This document shows, one piece after another, positions 51,450 to 60,110 of a stretch of 64,000 nucleotides of DNA. The notes beneath the pieces are model-generated. The model did no database searches. It saw only the letters and a program-made list of their open reading frames with translations, and was not told where the DNA came from. The translations under genes and the position numbers were made by a program. The DNA comes from Gp7-AA10 sp035636095 (GTDB lineage: Bacteria > Acidobacteriota > Thermoanaerobaculia > Gp7-AA8), in NCBI GenBank assembly GCA_035636095.1, contig DASPZU010000025.1:1-64000 (forward strand), in the 5' to 3' direction. Each line of letters opens with the position of its first letter. The stretch's first letter is position 1.

Positions 51450-52300
51450 CGCCTGATCAGTCCTGCCAGAATTTCCAGCGATTCGACGAGTCGAGGCCCC
51501 GGCCGATTGAAGAACTGATTGCCGTCGACGATGAAGACGCGCTCTTCGCGGACGGCGCGCAGTGAATGCCACTCCCGATGCGCGGTGAGCAGATGGAAGT
51601 CGCGCTCCGAATCTTCGATGCGAAATCCACACGGCGCCACCACGATCATGTCCGGATCGGCGCGCACCAGATCGTCCCACGTGATCCATGCCGAGGGCTG
51701 TCCGTCCTCTCCCAGCACATCGACACCACCGGCCATCGACACCAGCCTCGGCATCCAGTTGCCGCCAGCCATCAAAGGCTCGATCCACTCGATGATGACG
51801 ACTCGGATTCTTGGCGAAGGTGCGCAGGATGCGATCGCATGCATCTTCGATCGCATGGCGTCGACGAGAGAATCGCCGTTCGCTCCCAGGGCGGCACCGG
51901 TGCGGCGGATGTCATCAAAGACATCTTCCAGCGACTGTGGATTGAGCGGGATGAGCTTTGGCGCGATGCCAGTCCACTCTGCGATCGCCGCTTCGACATC
52001 GCGCAAGCTCACCGCGCAAACGTCACATTGGATCTGCGTGACGACATGCGTCGGCTTCAGGCGGCGGAGCAGCTCGGCATCGACGCGGTAGACGCTGATG
52101 TCCTGCTGCAGGATCGCTGAGACGCTGGCGTGGATCGCGCGACTGTCGCGACCGCCGACCTTCGGCTCCGTGCACACCGGCAGAAGCTGCACGCCGACCG
52201 GGAAGTCGCACTCGTGCGATCTGCCGACCAGCGCGTCCTCGAAGCCGAGGGCGCAAACGATTTCAGTGGCGCTCGGAAGTAGCGAAACGATGCGGGTCAT
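51437..52300 (-). CDS. cobalamin-binding BtuF-like protein without signal peptide
   Basis: A 287-aa protein of the periplasmic B12-binding fold: RIVSLLPSATEIVCALG at the start, DALVGRSHECDFP, PTHVVTQIQCDVCAVS, and RVVIIEWIEPLMAGGNWMPRLV in the second lobe. BtuF is normally exported; here ATG 52300 gives no hydrophobic leader. A longer start reaching 52351 adds only charged and aromatic residues. It could be cytoplasmic or have lost its leader. It overlaps neighbours on both sides in the riboswitch-led operon. Confidence 0.88.
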   Translation of the reverse strand: MTRIVSLLPSATEIVCALGFEDALVGRSHECDFPVGVQLLPVCTEPKVGGRDSRAIHASVSAILQQDISVYRVDAELLRRLKPTHVVTQIQCDVCAVSLRDVEAAIAEWTGIAPKLIPLNPQSLEDVFDDIRRTGAALGANGDSLVDAMRSKMHAIASCAPSPRIRVVIIEWIEPLMAGGNWMPRLVSMAGGVDVLGEDGQPSAWITWDDLVRADPDMIVVAPCGFRIEDSERDFHLLTAHREWHSLRAVREERVFIVDGNQFFNRPGPRLVESLEILAGLIRRCAG

Positions 52301-52799
52301 AGCTTTCCACCAATGCGAACGTCCCGAAGAAAATCGCGCTGTAGATCGCATCGGAGGCCAGCGTGTTGCCGAAGTATGGAATCGCGGCGATGTAGCAGGC
52401 GGCCAGTCCCGCGGCGGTCTTGGCGTAGGTCGTTCCCATGGCCCACACCGCGAAGTTCGTGGTGATGTAGAAGATCGTCGAGGCCAGCAGCGAGCAGCTG
52501 CCGATGGCGGCTATCGATGGGCGTCGATCGCGCAGCAGCATTCCGATCACGGTGATCAGCGCGTATGTCGCGTAGATCACCGGCATCAGCGAATGAAATC
52601 CGATGAAGGCATCGCCGATGAGCATCGTGATCATTGGAATCGCGACGCCAAGAGACCGCCGCTCGAATCGCGCGCCGCCGAACAGCGCGATCGCGCCGAT
52701 CGGCGCAAAGTTCCACGGGTGTGGCAGTACGCGCAACACCACACCCGCGACGACCAGAACGAAAGCTAGAAAAAATCGAGGAGTGAGGATCGTTTTCAT
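52263..52799 (-). CDS. DUF6580-type integral membrane protein (putative B12-related transporter)
   Basis: A 178-aa membrane protein with five to six helices. PHPWNFAPIGAIALFGGARF and the following GDAFIGFHSLMPVIYATYALI are the hallmarks of the family often annotated as DUF6580 putative transport protein. ECF-type substrate-binding subunits have this size and topology, so it may be a cobalamin- or cobinamide-specific membrane component. That role is inferred from its operon (btuB upstream, BtuF-like downstream, cobalamin riboswitch). ATG 52799 lies 14 bases after the btuB stop; its 3' end overlaps the BtuF-like gene by 38 bases. Confidence 0.75.
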   Translation of the reverse strand: MKTILTPRFFLAFVLVVAGVVLRVLPHPWNFAPIGAIALFGGARFERRSLGVAIPMITMLIGDAFIGFHSLMPVIYATYALITVIGMLLRDRRPSIAAIGSCSLLASTIFYITTNFAVWAMGTTYAKTAAGLAACYIAAIPYFGNTLASDAIYSAIFFGTFALVESYDPHRFATSERH

Positions 52800-52813
52800 G
52801 GTCTTGGGCTCCT

Positions 52814-54601
52814 TCAGCGCGAAAGCGAGTAGCGGACGCCGATGAGAGCGCGCCGTGTCGGCGACGGAAAGCCGAACACTTCCTGATAGCGCGTATTGGT
52901 GAGGTTCTCGATTTTTGCGTAGGGCGCGAATGCCGCCAGGTTCCATCGGAGCGTCAGATCGGCTAGCGTGTATGCCGAGTTGGTGACCGTTCCGAAGGGA
53001 AATAGATCGTTGACGTCAGGTCTGCTGCCCACTCGCGAAACGACGACCTGCGCGGTCGCGGCAGCATGCTCATATCCGATGGCCAGAGATCCCGAGTGCC
53101 TCGGACGGCGGACCAATTGTCTTCCCGACGGCTGTTCGGTCGCGCGCAAATAGGTGTAATTCAGTGCGGCGCTCCAGGGTCCGCGACGGTGATTGGCCGC
53201 GATTTCCAGGCCGCTCGATCGCGCGTGACCGACATTCGCGAAGCGGTTCGCAGCCAGGTCGTAGATGATCAGGTCGCGGAAAGTGCTGCGAAACGCCGTA
53301 ACCGACAGGCTCGCGTCCGCGCCGAAAAAGCGGTCATATCCAACCTCTCCGCTCCGACTGTGCTCGGGGTGAAGGTCCGGATTCCCGAAAAACGGCAGAT
53401 AGAGCTCGCCGATCTGCGGAGCGCGAAACGCCTGTCCGTATGCCGCGTGCAGCTTGTGCCCGGCGCGTGTCCACGCGACTCCAATGCGCGGTGAGGTCTG
53501 GCTGCCGAACGAGTCGTAGTGGTCGTAACGCGCCCCGGCCGACAGTTCGAAGGCGCCGCGCGAGAGTCGGTCTTCGACGAACAGCGCGTTGCTCGAGCGA
53601 TGGCGCTTGGTGATGTCGAGGCCGAAGCTGTCGCTGTTCTCGGCCTCGCTTTTTTCAGCTTCCGCTCCTGCCACGATCGTTCCGATGGCGGTGGCGCGGC
53701 GGGCGCTCAGATGTGCGGTGCGTCGCGTGGAGATCGTCGATCCGAACGACTTGGCGTCGGGATCCTCGTTGTGGTCATCGCGATGGCCCTGCGAAAGGCG
53801 CAAGTCGGTGTGAATCGCCCCCAGCTCCGCGCTCAGTGGAAGAGCAAGCTGCCACTCTTTGCCGTTCTCGCGATGGTGGGGCGTTGCGACGTAAGCAGTC
53901 GCGAAATCATTCGTATTGCGCGGGACGCCCAGATCGTAGTCGGCCATGCGCCCGGTCAGACCGATGGAAAAAGCTCGGTTAGGCGCGAATGTCACTCCGC
54001 CCAGAAACGAGTTTTGCCGGTCGTTGTCGTTCCGAGCGAAACCGTCGTCCTGCCGATGCTCGGCGGCCAAATTGAACGTCGCAGCGCCGGCGGTTTGACC
54101 CACCGACACTACGCCATTGAACAATCCACGGCTGCCGGCGGCGAAATCGGCTTCGGCGTGATCGCCTCCGCCGGACGTGATGATGTTCACCACGCCGCCG
54201 ACCGCGTCCGCTCCATACAGCGACGAAAACGGACCCCGAGCCACTTCGATGCGCTGCACGCCCACGGTCGAGAACTGTCCCCAGTTGTAGCCCGAAAAAT
54301 AGGGATCGTTGATCTCGACGCCGTTCCAGAGGACAAGGGTCTGCTTGGAGCTCGCACCGCGAATGAAGACCGAGGTGGTCTTTCCGAGTGAGCCGGTGCG
54401 GCTGACGCTCAGTCCCGGGACTTCGCGCAGAACGTCGGCGACGTCGCGGGCGGCGCGCTCGTCGATGTCCTTCCTGGTGATGACAGTGACGGTCGCCGGC
54501 GTCGACTCGACGGTCTCCGGCAAATCGGACGCTGTCACGATGATGGTTTGGCTTAGCTGTTGTTGGGTGGCGAGGAAAAGAAGAATGGCCAGGAGATTCA
54601 C
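52814..54601 (-). CDS. btuB: TonB-dependent vitamin B12 receptor BtuB-like
   Basis: A 595-aa outer-membrane beta-barrel receptor. A short signal peptide (MNLLAILLFLATQQQ) precedes the TonB box region SQTIIVTASDLPE and the plug domain: VITRKDIDERAARDVADVLREVPGL, VFIRGASSKQTLVLWNGVEIND, and GPFSSLYGADAVGGVVNIIT. The barrel ends in an aromatic-type strand (LIGVRYSLSR). GTG 54601 is preceded by GGAGGGAAG. The cobalamin riboswitch directly upstream makes B12 or cobinamide the likely cargo. Confidence 0.94.
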   Translation of the reverse strand: MNLLAILLFLATQQQLSQTIIVTASDLPETVESTPATVTVITRKDIDERAARDVADVLREVPGLSVSRTGSLGKTTSVFIRGASSKQTLVLWNGVEINDPYFSGYNWGQFSTVGVQRIEVARGPFSSLYGADAVGGVVNIITSGGGDHAEADFAAGSRGLFNGVVSVGQTAGAATFNLAAEHRQDDGFARNDNDRQNSFLGGVTFAPNRAFSIGLTGRMADYDLGVPRNTNDFATAYVATPHHRENGKEWQLALPLSAELGAIHTDLRLSQGHRDDHNEDPDAKSFGSTISTRRTAHLSARRATAIGTIVAGAEAEKSEAENSDSFGLDITKRHRSSNALFVEDRLSRGAFELSAGARYDHYDSFGSQTSPRIGVAWTRAGHKLHAAYGQAFRAPQIGELYLPFFGNPDLHPEHSRSGEVGYDRFFGADASLSVTAFRSTFRDLIIYDLAANRFANVGHARSSGLEIAANHRRGPWSAALNYTYLRATEQPSGRQLVRRPRHSGSLAIGYEHAAATAQVVVSRVGSRPDVNDLFPFGTVTNSAYTLADLTLRWNLAAFAPYAKIENLTNTRYQEVFGFPSPTRRALIGVRYSLSR

Positions 54602-54637
54602 GACGACTTCCCTCCGAAGTTGTGAAAGGTTGCGTCC

Positions 54638-54797
54638 GAAACGGCCGGTCTCCTGGCTTCCGGGTCGTCCTCCTCACGCCTCCCTTCCCGTCCCGCTTTG
54701 CGGGACAGTGGGCGCTACGAGCGCAGCGTGAGTCGTCGCCGGTCACAGTGGCGGGGGCCGCGCCGGTATTGCACCGGCTTCCCGTTCACCGATTCAG
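54638..54797 (-). promoter_or_regulatory. cobalamin (adenosylcobalamin) riboswitch
   Basis: The minus strand reads GGTGAACGGGAAGCCGGTGC, AATACCGGC, then CCCCGCCACTGTGACC (B12-box-like core), a variable CCCGCaaaGCGGG hairpin, GGGAAGG, and GAAGCCAGGAGACCGGCC at the 3' side. These are the conserved blocks of the cobalamin riboswitch in correct order. It ends about 37 bases before btuB's ribosome site and start and should repress when B12 is plentiful. TATAGAAT at about 54823-54830 could be the -10 promoter element. Confidence 0.95.
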
Positions 54798-54844
54798 ACT
54801 GGTTGTTAAAGAGCTAGGGCGATTCTATACCGGTTGTCGGCCCG

Positions 54845-56152
54845 TCAGGGCCGCTTCTTGAACTTCTCGTAAAGCAGCGTCTGATACGTATCGAGCGGAA
54901 TGTCTTCCCCTCCGATGAAGAGGCGCTTGACGTTCGTGACGATCTCGAGCGGATCGCCGTCGGTGGCGATCACGTTTGCGATTTTGCCCACTTCCAGCGA
55001 GCCGACGCGATCGGCCACGCCGAAGATCTCGGCCGGGAAGATCGTGATCGACTTCAGCGCGACGTCTTTGGGCAAGCCGAAAGCGGCGCACATCGCGGCG
55101 TGATAGGGCAGATTGCGCGCGTTGTGGGCATCCGAGGACTGGATCGAAAACCGTATACCATTATCGTATAACAATTTGGCATTGGCGAAGATGAGATCGT
55201 ACGGATCGTCTTCGCGAGGCGGCAACGCCAGGATCGGACCGAGGATCACCGGGATGTTGCGCGACTTCAGATCGGGGATGACCTGCGCGACGTCGTCGGC
55301 ATCGGAGAGGATCACCTTCAGCTTGAACTCGTCGGCGAATTTGATGGCGGCCTTGATGTCGCGGACGCGGTTCGCGTGCATGACCACGGGCTCGCGCCCT
55401 TCGATCGCCGGCACGAGCGCTTCCAGCAGCACGTCGCGATCAAATCGGCGGACGCTCGAATCTTTCGTTCGCGCCGTGGAAGCCTTGGCGTAGGCCTGCG
55501 CATCGCGCAGAAGGTCGCGAATCTTGTCGATCTGGCTGGTGTAATTCTTCTTGGCCTCTTTCTCGGCCTCCTCGTCCTGCGGCTGCTCGTCGAAGGCCGC
55601 GGTGCGCAGGCGAGGGAAGTGAATGTGCATCGCGAGCGGCGCCTTCAGCACCATCTCTTTCGGCGTCCAGCCGGAGAGCTGGATCAGCGCCGACTGCCCC
55701 GAGATCACGCCGCCATCGGGCTCGACCACCACGGTAGTGATTCCGTTGACGCGCGTGACCGGGATCAGATTGCTATGCGGGTTGACTGCGATCTCAGCGC
55801 GCGCGTTGGGATTGAGGTCGCCCAGCTCCGCCACGTCGTTCGTACCGGCGACCGAGCTGACTTCCGTCAGGCCGACCTGCGAGCCTGAATCGATGAGACC
55901 CGGATAAACCGAGAGTCCGCTGCCGTCGATCACCGTCGCGCCCGCCGGAATCGCAACGTTGGTTCCGAGCGCGGTGATCAGGCCGTTTGCGAAGACGACC
56001 GTGCCGTTCGCGATGGGAGGCGATGTCACCGGATAGATGGTCGCGTTGCGGATCGCGATGGTCGGCTTTTTTCCCGGATTGTTGAGGATGACCGATTGTG
56101 CGAACAGGGGCGCGCACGCGAAAAAGAGAAAGAAGAGGCGCCCACTAGTCAT
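54845..56152 (-). CDS. secreted amidohydrolase-like protein lacking the HxH motif
   Basis: A 435-aa exported protein with signal peptide (MTSGRLFFLFFACAPLFAQS) and an imidazolonepropionase/amidohydrolase-like fold: IRNATIYPVTSPPIANGTVV, LSVYPGLIDSGSQVGLTEV. The usual D-x-H-x-H metal motif after PGLID is replaced by SGSQV. A later VMHAN and SSDAHNARNLPYHAA are kept, so a single-metal site is possible. The C-terminus GSLEVGKIANVIATDGDPLE is typical. Last gene of a three-amidohydrolase run; it overlaps the middle gene by eight bases. Confidence 0.82.
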   Translation of the reverse strand: MTSGRLFFLFFACAPLFAQSVILNNPGKKPTIAIRNATIYPVTSPPIANGTVVFANGLITALGTNVAIPAGATVIDGSGLSVYPGLIDSGSQVGLTEVSSVAGTNDVAELGDLNPNARAEIAVNPHSNLIPVTRVNGITTVVVEPDGGVISGQSALIQLSGWTPKEMVLKAPLAMHIHFPRLRTAAFDEQPQDEEAEKEAKKNYTSQIDKIRDLLRDAQAYAKASTARTKDSSVRRFDRDVLLEALVPAIEGREPVVMHANRVRDIKAAIKFADEFKLKVILSDADDVAQVIPDLKSRNIPVILGPILALPPREDDPYDLIFANAKLLYDNGIRFSIQSSDAHNARNLPYHAAMCAAFGLPKDVALKSITIFPAEIFGVADRVGSLEVGKIANVIATDGDPLEIVTNVKRLFIGGEDIPLDTYQTLLYEKFKKRP

Positions 56153-57530
56153 TGCTGGCCTCCGGCTTCTTCTCTTTTTTCTGCTTCGCTTCCTCGTCCG
56201 CTTCCTTCTTCAGCCGATCCGCTTTTTCTTTCGCGCGATCCTTTCGCAGTTGCAGATCGCGCTCGCGATCGAACATCACCTGGCCGTCGACGAAGGTCGT
56301 ATCGACGCGCGAGTAGGTCGAGAAAGGATGTCCGGTCCAGATTGCCAGATCCGCGTCCTTGCCGACATCGATGGATCCGAGGCGCTTGTCGAGACGGAGT
56401 TGCGTGGCCGGATTCAGCGTGCACAGCTTGAGGGCTTCCTCTTCTGTCAGGCCGCCGTATTTGATGGCCTTGGCGGCATCGAGATTGAGTCTTCGCGCCA
56501 GCTCGTCCGAATCGGAGTTGACCGACGTCAGCACGCCCGCGCGCTCCATGAGCGTCACGTTGTACGGAATGGCGTCATAGGCCTCGGCCTTGTAACCCCA
56601 CCAGTCGATGAACGTCCCTCCGCCAACGCCGTGTGCCGCAATCTCCTTTGCGACTTTGTAGCCCTCCAGCACGTGCTGCAGCTCGCGCACCTTGAATCCC
56701 AGCTCGTCGCTCAGGTTGAGCAGCATCAGGATTTCGTCGGAGCGATAGCAGTGCGAGTGGACGTCGACGTTTCCTTTCAGAATGTCGGACATCTCCTCCA
56801 TCAACAGATCGCGGCGCGGGGGGATGGGATTCTCGCCGCGTTTCTTGCGGGCGTCATACTCATCCCACTTCGCCATGTAATCCTTGGCATCGAGGAATGA
56901 CTTGCGGATCACTTCCTCGACACCCATGCGCGTCGACGGATAATGCAGCGGGATTCCTGGAGGCGGGCGGAAATTCGAGCTCTTCGGATTCTCGCCTAAC
57001 GCGAATTTGATCGTCCGCGGAGCATCATCGATGGGCCACTCCGATGCCGGCCGTCCCCACCGCCACTTCACGATCTGGCTCTGACCGCCGATCGGATTCG
57101 CCGAGCCGTGCAGGATCAGCGCGGTCGTCGTTCCGCCGGCCAGCTCGCGATAGACGTCGATGTCTTCGGGATTGATGACGTCGCGGATGCGGACCATGCC
57201 GCTGTTGGGCAGCGAGATTTCGTTGACGCTGCCTTCGACCGCGGTGTGGCTGTGCGTGTCGACGATTCCGGGCAGGACAAACTTGCCGGTTGCATTGATG
57301 ACCTGCGCGTCGGCGGGCGCGGTGATCTGATCGCTCGGTCCCACCGCGGCGATCTTCGTTCCGCGGATCAGGACCGAGCCGTGCTCGATTTTTCCGTGCG
57401 AGACGGTGAGGATGGTGGCGTCGCGGATGAGAACGACAGAGGGTGTGGCGGCGGGCGCCTCGCCCGCCGCTGAGCGGCCGAGGGCGGCCGCTCCTACACA
57501 GATCAACGCAAGAATCGATTTTTTCTTCAT
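56145..57530 (-). CDS. secreted amidohydrolase (metal motif intact)
   Basis: A 461-aa amidohydrolase with a signal peptide (MKKKSILALICVGAAALG...). FVLPGIVDTHSHTAVEG holds the HxH metal motif, then VDVHSHCYRSDE, TSVNSDSDELARRL (metal Asp region) and GSIDVGKDADLAIWTGHPF. It is probably an isoaspartyl/acyl-dipeptide or imidazolonepropionase-like hydrolase; the substrate is unknown. Signal-peptide residues about 15-30 are encoded by a palindromic element. A longer reading from 57623 was rejected because the typical MKKK leader begins at 57530. The C-terminus ends in a Lys/Glu-rich tail. Start overlaps the preceding stop (ATGA). Confidence 0.87.
   Translation of the reverse strand: MKKKSILALICVGAAALGRSAAGEAPAATPSVVLIRDATILTVSHGKIEHGSVLIRGTKIAAVGPSDQITAPADAQVINATGKFVLPGIVDTHSHTAVEGSVNEISLPNSGMVRIRDVINPEDIDVYRELAGGTTTALILHGSANPIGGQSQIVKWRWGRPASEWPIDDAPRTIKFALGENPKSSNFRPPPGIPLHYPSTRMGVEEVIRKSFLDAKDYMAKWDEYDARKKRGENPIPPRRDLLMEEMSDILKGNVDVHSHCYRSDEILMLLNLSDELGFKVRELQHVLEGYKVAKEIAAHGVGGGTFIDWWGYKAEAYDAIPYNVTLMERAGVLTSVNSDSDELARRLNLDAAKAIKYGGLTEEEALKLCTLNPATQLRLDKRLGSIDVGKDADLAIWTGHPFSTYSRVDTTFVDGQVMFDRERDLQLRKDRAKEKADRLKKEADEEAKQKKEKKPEASND
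57448..57493. repeat. double-hairpin palindromic element in a signal-peptide coding region (family H)
   Basis: GCGGCGGGCG-cct-CGCCCGCCGC (57448-57470) and GAGCGGCCG-aggg-CGGCCGCTC (57472-57493) are adjacent perfect hairpins, built like the pair in the ATP-grasp gene. On the coding strand they encode the GAAALGRSAAGEAPAA part of the amidohydrolase leader. Confidence 0.85.
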
Positions 57531-59140
57531 CGCGATTTGCTCCCGCTGAACGGCATCGTCCCGAGCTGCGTGCTGACCGTCCCGCCCATTGTTGAATCGC
57601 GCAGCGTGCCGTGGAAGACCCAATCGCCGGTTTCGTCGGGCCGTCCGCGGACCGAGATCGTGAACTCGACCGTCGCTCCGTCAATCGAACCGTTGCGGAT
57701 GTCGCCCGAGCCGCGATCCCCCGAGAATGTTCCGGTCATGCGGCCGTTTTCGACGTGCAACGTGGCCGTGATGTTGGCATCGCCCTGGGGCGTTCGCACG
57801 GCCAGGTTCCATGTGCCTTCGAGCGGCGAGGTGGCCTCGCCGGTGGCTCGTTTTGCTTTTTCCTCTTCGCTTGGCAGCTTCGCTTCGTGTCCGTCGATGA
57901 AAACGCGCTTCACTTTCGCGTCTTTGTCGAAAATCGGCTTGTCGGTGACCACGACGTTCGCGATCTTCCCTTTTTCGAGAGTTCCCAACTGCCGGTCGAC
58001 ACCCAGGATGCGCGCGGGCGAGAGCGTGACAGCGCGCAATGCGTCGTCTGCCGAGAGCCCGTTATCGATGGCCTTGCGAATGCCGGGAATGAAGTCGCTC
58101 GTTTTTCCGGCGCCGCTGACCAGCGCGAATGCCACGCCATTTTTCGCGAGCACCGACGGCGTCGTGGGCGCGAGCTGCCGGTCGCGGATCACGCGCAGCG
58201 GTTGCTCTTCGCGATCGTCCTTGTTCGTCGGCGGTGCCGGCCATTTCACGGAGACCAGGACCGGCACATTCGCCGATTTCAACTCGTCGGCTATTCGGTA
58301 GCCCTGACGCGCGCCGGACAGGATGTAGCGGACATTGAGCTCGCGCGCGATCGCTTCCGCGCGCCGCATCATCGTTTCGGAATCGGCGATGAAAACGACC
58401 GGCACTTCACGGCGAAGTGCAGGCCCGAGTGCCTGAAGCGATGAGTTGTCTTCCGGGCGTCGATAGCCCGCGGGATTGCGATCGTAGATGGCGTGTGCCG
58501 CCGCGGACTGCTGGGCATCGAAAAAAGTCTGCTTGATGTAGGCGACCACGCCCATGAGCGAGTCGGGGAAGGTCCATGCCAGCCGCGGATTGAACGAGAT
58601 CTGCTGCGCTGCCGGATCGCGCACGATCAGCGAGGCCGTCTCGCCGCCGCCGAGGTTCAGGATGACTGATTGGCCGTTGAAGATGCCGAAGGCCGGCGCG
58701 GAGAGAATCGTCGTCACGCCCGTGCCGCGCTTCGACTCGGCATCATCGTCGCTGAGTTTGATCTCGCGCGCCGCGACGTACGCCGGCGAAGTTTCGGGGA
58801 GCTGCGGCGGCGGGGTTTGCGCCGGGCGCGCTGCCGCCGCGCCACGACCGCGCCGCGGCGGCGCTGCGGATGGGAATCCCAACGATGTCTGCGCGTCGAT
58901 GAGGCCGGGATAAACGTGGCTTCCCTTGACATCGATCGTGCTGGCATCGGCCGGGATGGCGACATTCGCGCTCACCGACTCGATCAGCCCGTCTCGGATG
59001 ACCACGACGCCGTTGGCGATCTCCGGACCGCTGACCGGATGGACTGTGCCGCCTGTGATGGCGTAGACGCCGGGGGCATCCGCCCATGCTGGAAATGCGA
59101 CAAGAATCGCAACAAAACAGAGGACATATCCTCGTGACAT
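57527..59140 (-). CDS. secreted amidohydrolase-like protein lacking metal ligands, with C-terminal beta domain
   Basis: A 537-aa exported protein (signal MSRGYVLCFVAILVAFPAWA). ITGGTVHPVSGPEIANGVVVI and VYPGLIDAQTSLG match the amidohydrolase start but with AQT in place of HxH. The mid-domain PVVFIADSETMMRRAEAI lacks the His kept in its downstream neighbour (VMHAN). GTLEKGKIANVVVTD closes the barrel. Residues about 445-537 form an added beta domain (LEGTWNLAVRTPQGDANITATL). A Pro/Ala/Arg-rich linker is near residue 95. Probably non-catalytic or divergent; first gene of the run. Confidence 0.8.
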   Translation of the reverse strand: MSRGYVLCFVAILVAFPAWADAPGVYAITGGTVHPVSGPEIANGVVVIRDGLIESVSANVAIPADASTIDVKGSHVYPGLIDAQTSLGFPSAAPPRRGRGAAAARPAQTPPPQLPETSPAYVAAREIKLSDDDAESKRGTGVTTILSAPAFGIFNGQSVILNLGGGETASLIVRDPAAQQISFNPRLAWTFPDSLMGVVAYIKQTFFDAQQSAAAHAIYDRNPAGYRRPEDNSSLQALGPALRREVPVVFIADSETMMRRAEAIARELNVRYILSGARQGYRIADELKSANVPVLVSVKWPAPPTNKDDREEQPLRVIRDRQLAPTTPSVLAKNGVAFALVSGAGKTSDFIPGIRKAIDNGLSADDALRAVTLSPARILGVDRQLGTLEKGKIANVVVTDKPIFDKDAKVKRVFIDGHEAKLPSEEEKAKRATGEATSPLEGTWNLAVRTPQGDANITATLHVENGRMTGTFSGDRGSGDIRNGSIDGATVEFTISVRGRPDETGDWVFHGTLRDSTMGGTVSTQLGTMPFSGSKSR

Positions 59141-59189
59141 TCGGACCTCCGCGGCGCGAAATCATACTGTGGTAACCTCGATTCGCTCC

Positions 59190-60110
59190 ATGGTCCTCTT
59201 CAACTACGCGACGAAGGAGATCACGGCCAAGATCGTTTACTACGGGCCTGGTCTTTGCGGAAAGACGACCAACCTGCAGTTCATCTACGAGTCGCTTCCG
59301 TCCAATCACAAGAGCAAGATGCTCTCGCTGTCGACCAAGACCGACCGCACCCTCTTCTTCGACTTCCTCCCCCTCGACCTCGGAAAAATTCGCGGGATGC
59401 GCACCAAGCTCCAGCTCTACACCGTTCCAGGTCAGGTCTACTACAACTCGACACGACAACTGGTGCTCAAGGGGGCCGATGGAGTGGTCTTCGTCGCCGA
59501 CAGTCAGGAATCGGCGATCGACGGCAACCTGGAGTCGATTCAGAACCTGGAAGACAACCTCAAGCGGCAGGGAACGAAGATTCGCGACGTGCCGTTCGTC
59601 ATCCAGTACAACAAGCGCGATCTTCCGAATGCCCTTTCAATCGACAAGCTCAATCGCGAGCTCAACAAGCACGGCGCTCCGTTTTTCGAGTCGGTGGCCA
59701 CCACGGGAGTCGGAGTGGAAGAGACGCTCAACGGCGTCACGCAGCTCGTCCTGACCAATCTGGTGAAAAAGTACGGCCTGGAAGGGGCCGAGCCCCTCGA
59801 TCGCGAGGTACAGCTGCTCAATCCGCCCACTCCCCAGGCGGTTGCCCCCGAAACGCTGTGGGATGACGAAGATCCGACCTTGCCTCTGTCGAGCAAGCAG
59901 ATGGCGCAGATGGCTTCGATCGAGATCCCGCTGCCGGATGAGGTCATGAGCTCGCTTCCCGACGTCGGGAGTATCGCGGTCGCGGATGAGGGGAAGGCAA
60001 GCGAAGGGCTCGTGAAGGAAGTGACGGTTCCACTCACGCTCACCATCGCGGAGATCCGGCGCAGCCGCAAGCTGCGGCTCAAGATCACGCTCGACGTGAC
60101 GATCGATTGA
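59190..60110 (+). CDS. mglA: MglA-type small Ras-like GTPase with C-terminal extension
   Basis: Bacterial Ras-like GTPase that, in gliding and twitching bacteria, sets cell polarity. FNYATKEITAKIVYYGPGLCGKTTNLQFIY holds the P-loop at 19-27; LFFDFLPLDLGKIRG and YTVPGQVYYNSTR carry switch regions and NKRDLPN is G4. MglA is usually about 195 aa; this one has about 110 more residues, acidic and then ending in a strand-rich segment (VTVPLTLTIAEIRRSRKLRLKITLDVTID). No mglB GAP gene is adjacent. ATG 59190 gives the usual family start; a GTG at 59169 is upstream. Confidence 0.92.
   Translation: MVLFNYATKEITAKIVYYGPGLCGKTTNLQFIYESLPSNHKSKMLSLSTKTDRTLFFDFLPLDLGKIRGMRTKLQLYTVPGQVYYNSTRQLVLKGADGVVFVADSQESAIDGNLESIQNLEDNLKRQGTKIRDVPFVIQYNKRDLPNALSIDKLNRELNKHGAPFFESVATTGVGVEETLNGVTQLVLTNLVKKYGLEGAEPLDREVQLLNPPTPQAVAPETLWDDEDPTLPLSSKQMAQMASIEIPLPDEVMSSLPDVGSIAVADEGKASEGLVKEVTVPLTLTIAEIRRSRKLRLKITLDVTID

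Noticed and set aside
54845..57530. Annotating all three amidohydrolases as imidazolonepropionases of histidine breakdown
   Set aside because: They are exported, lack hut neighbours, and two lack the metal motif.
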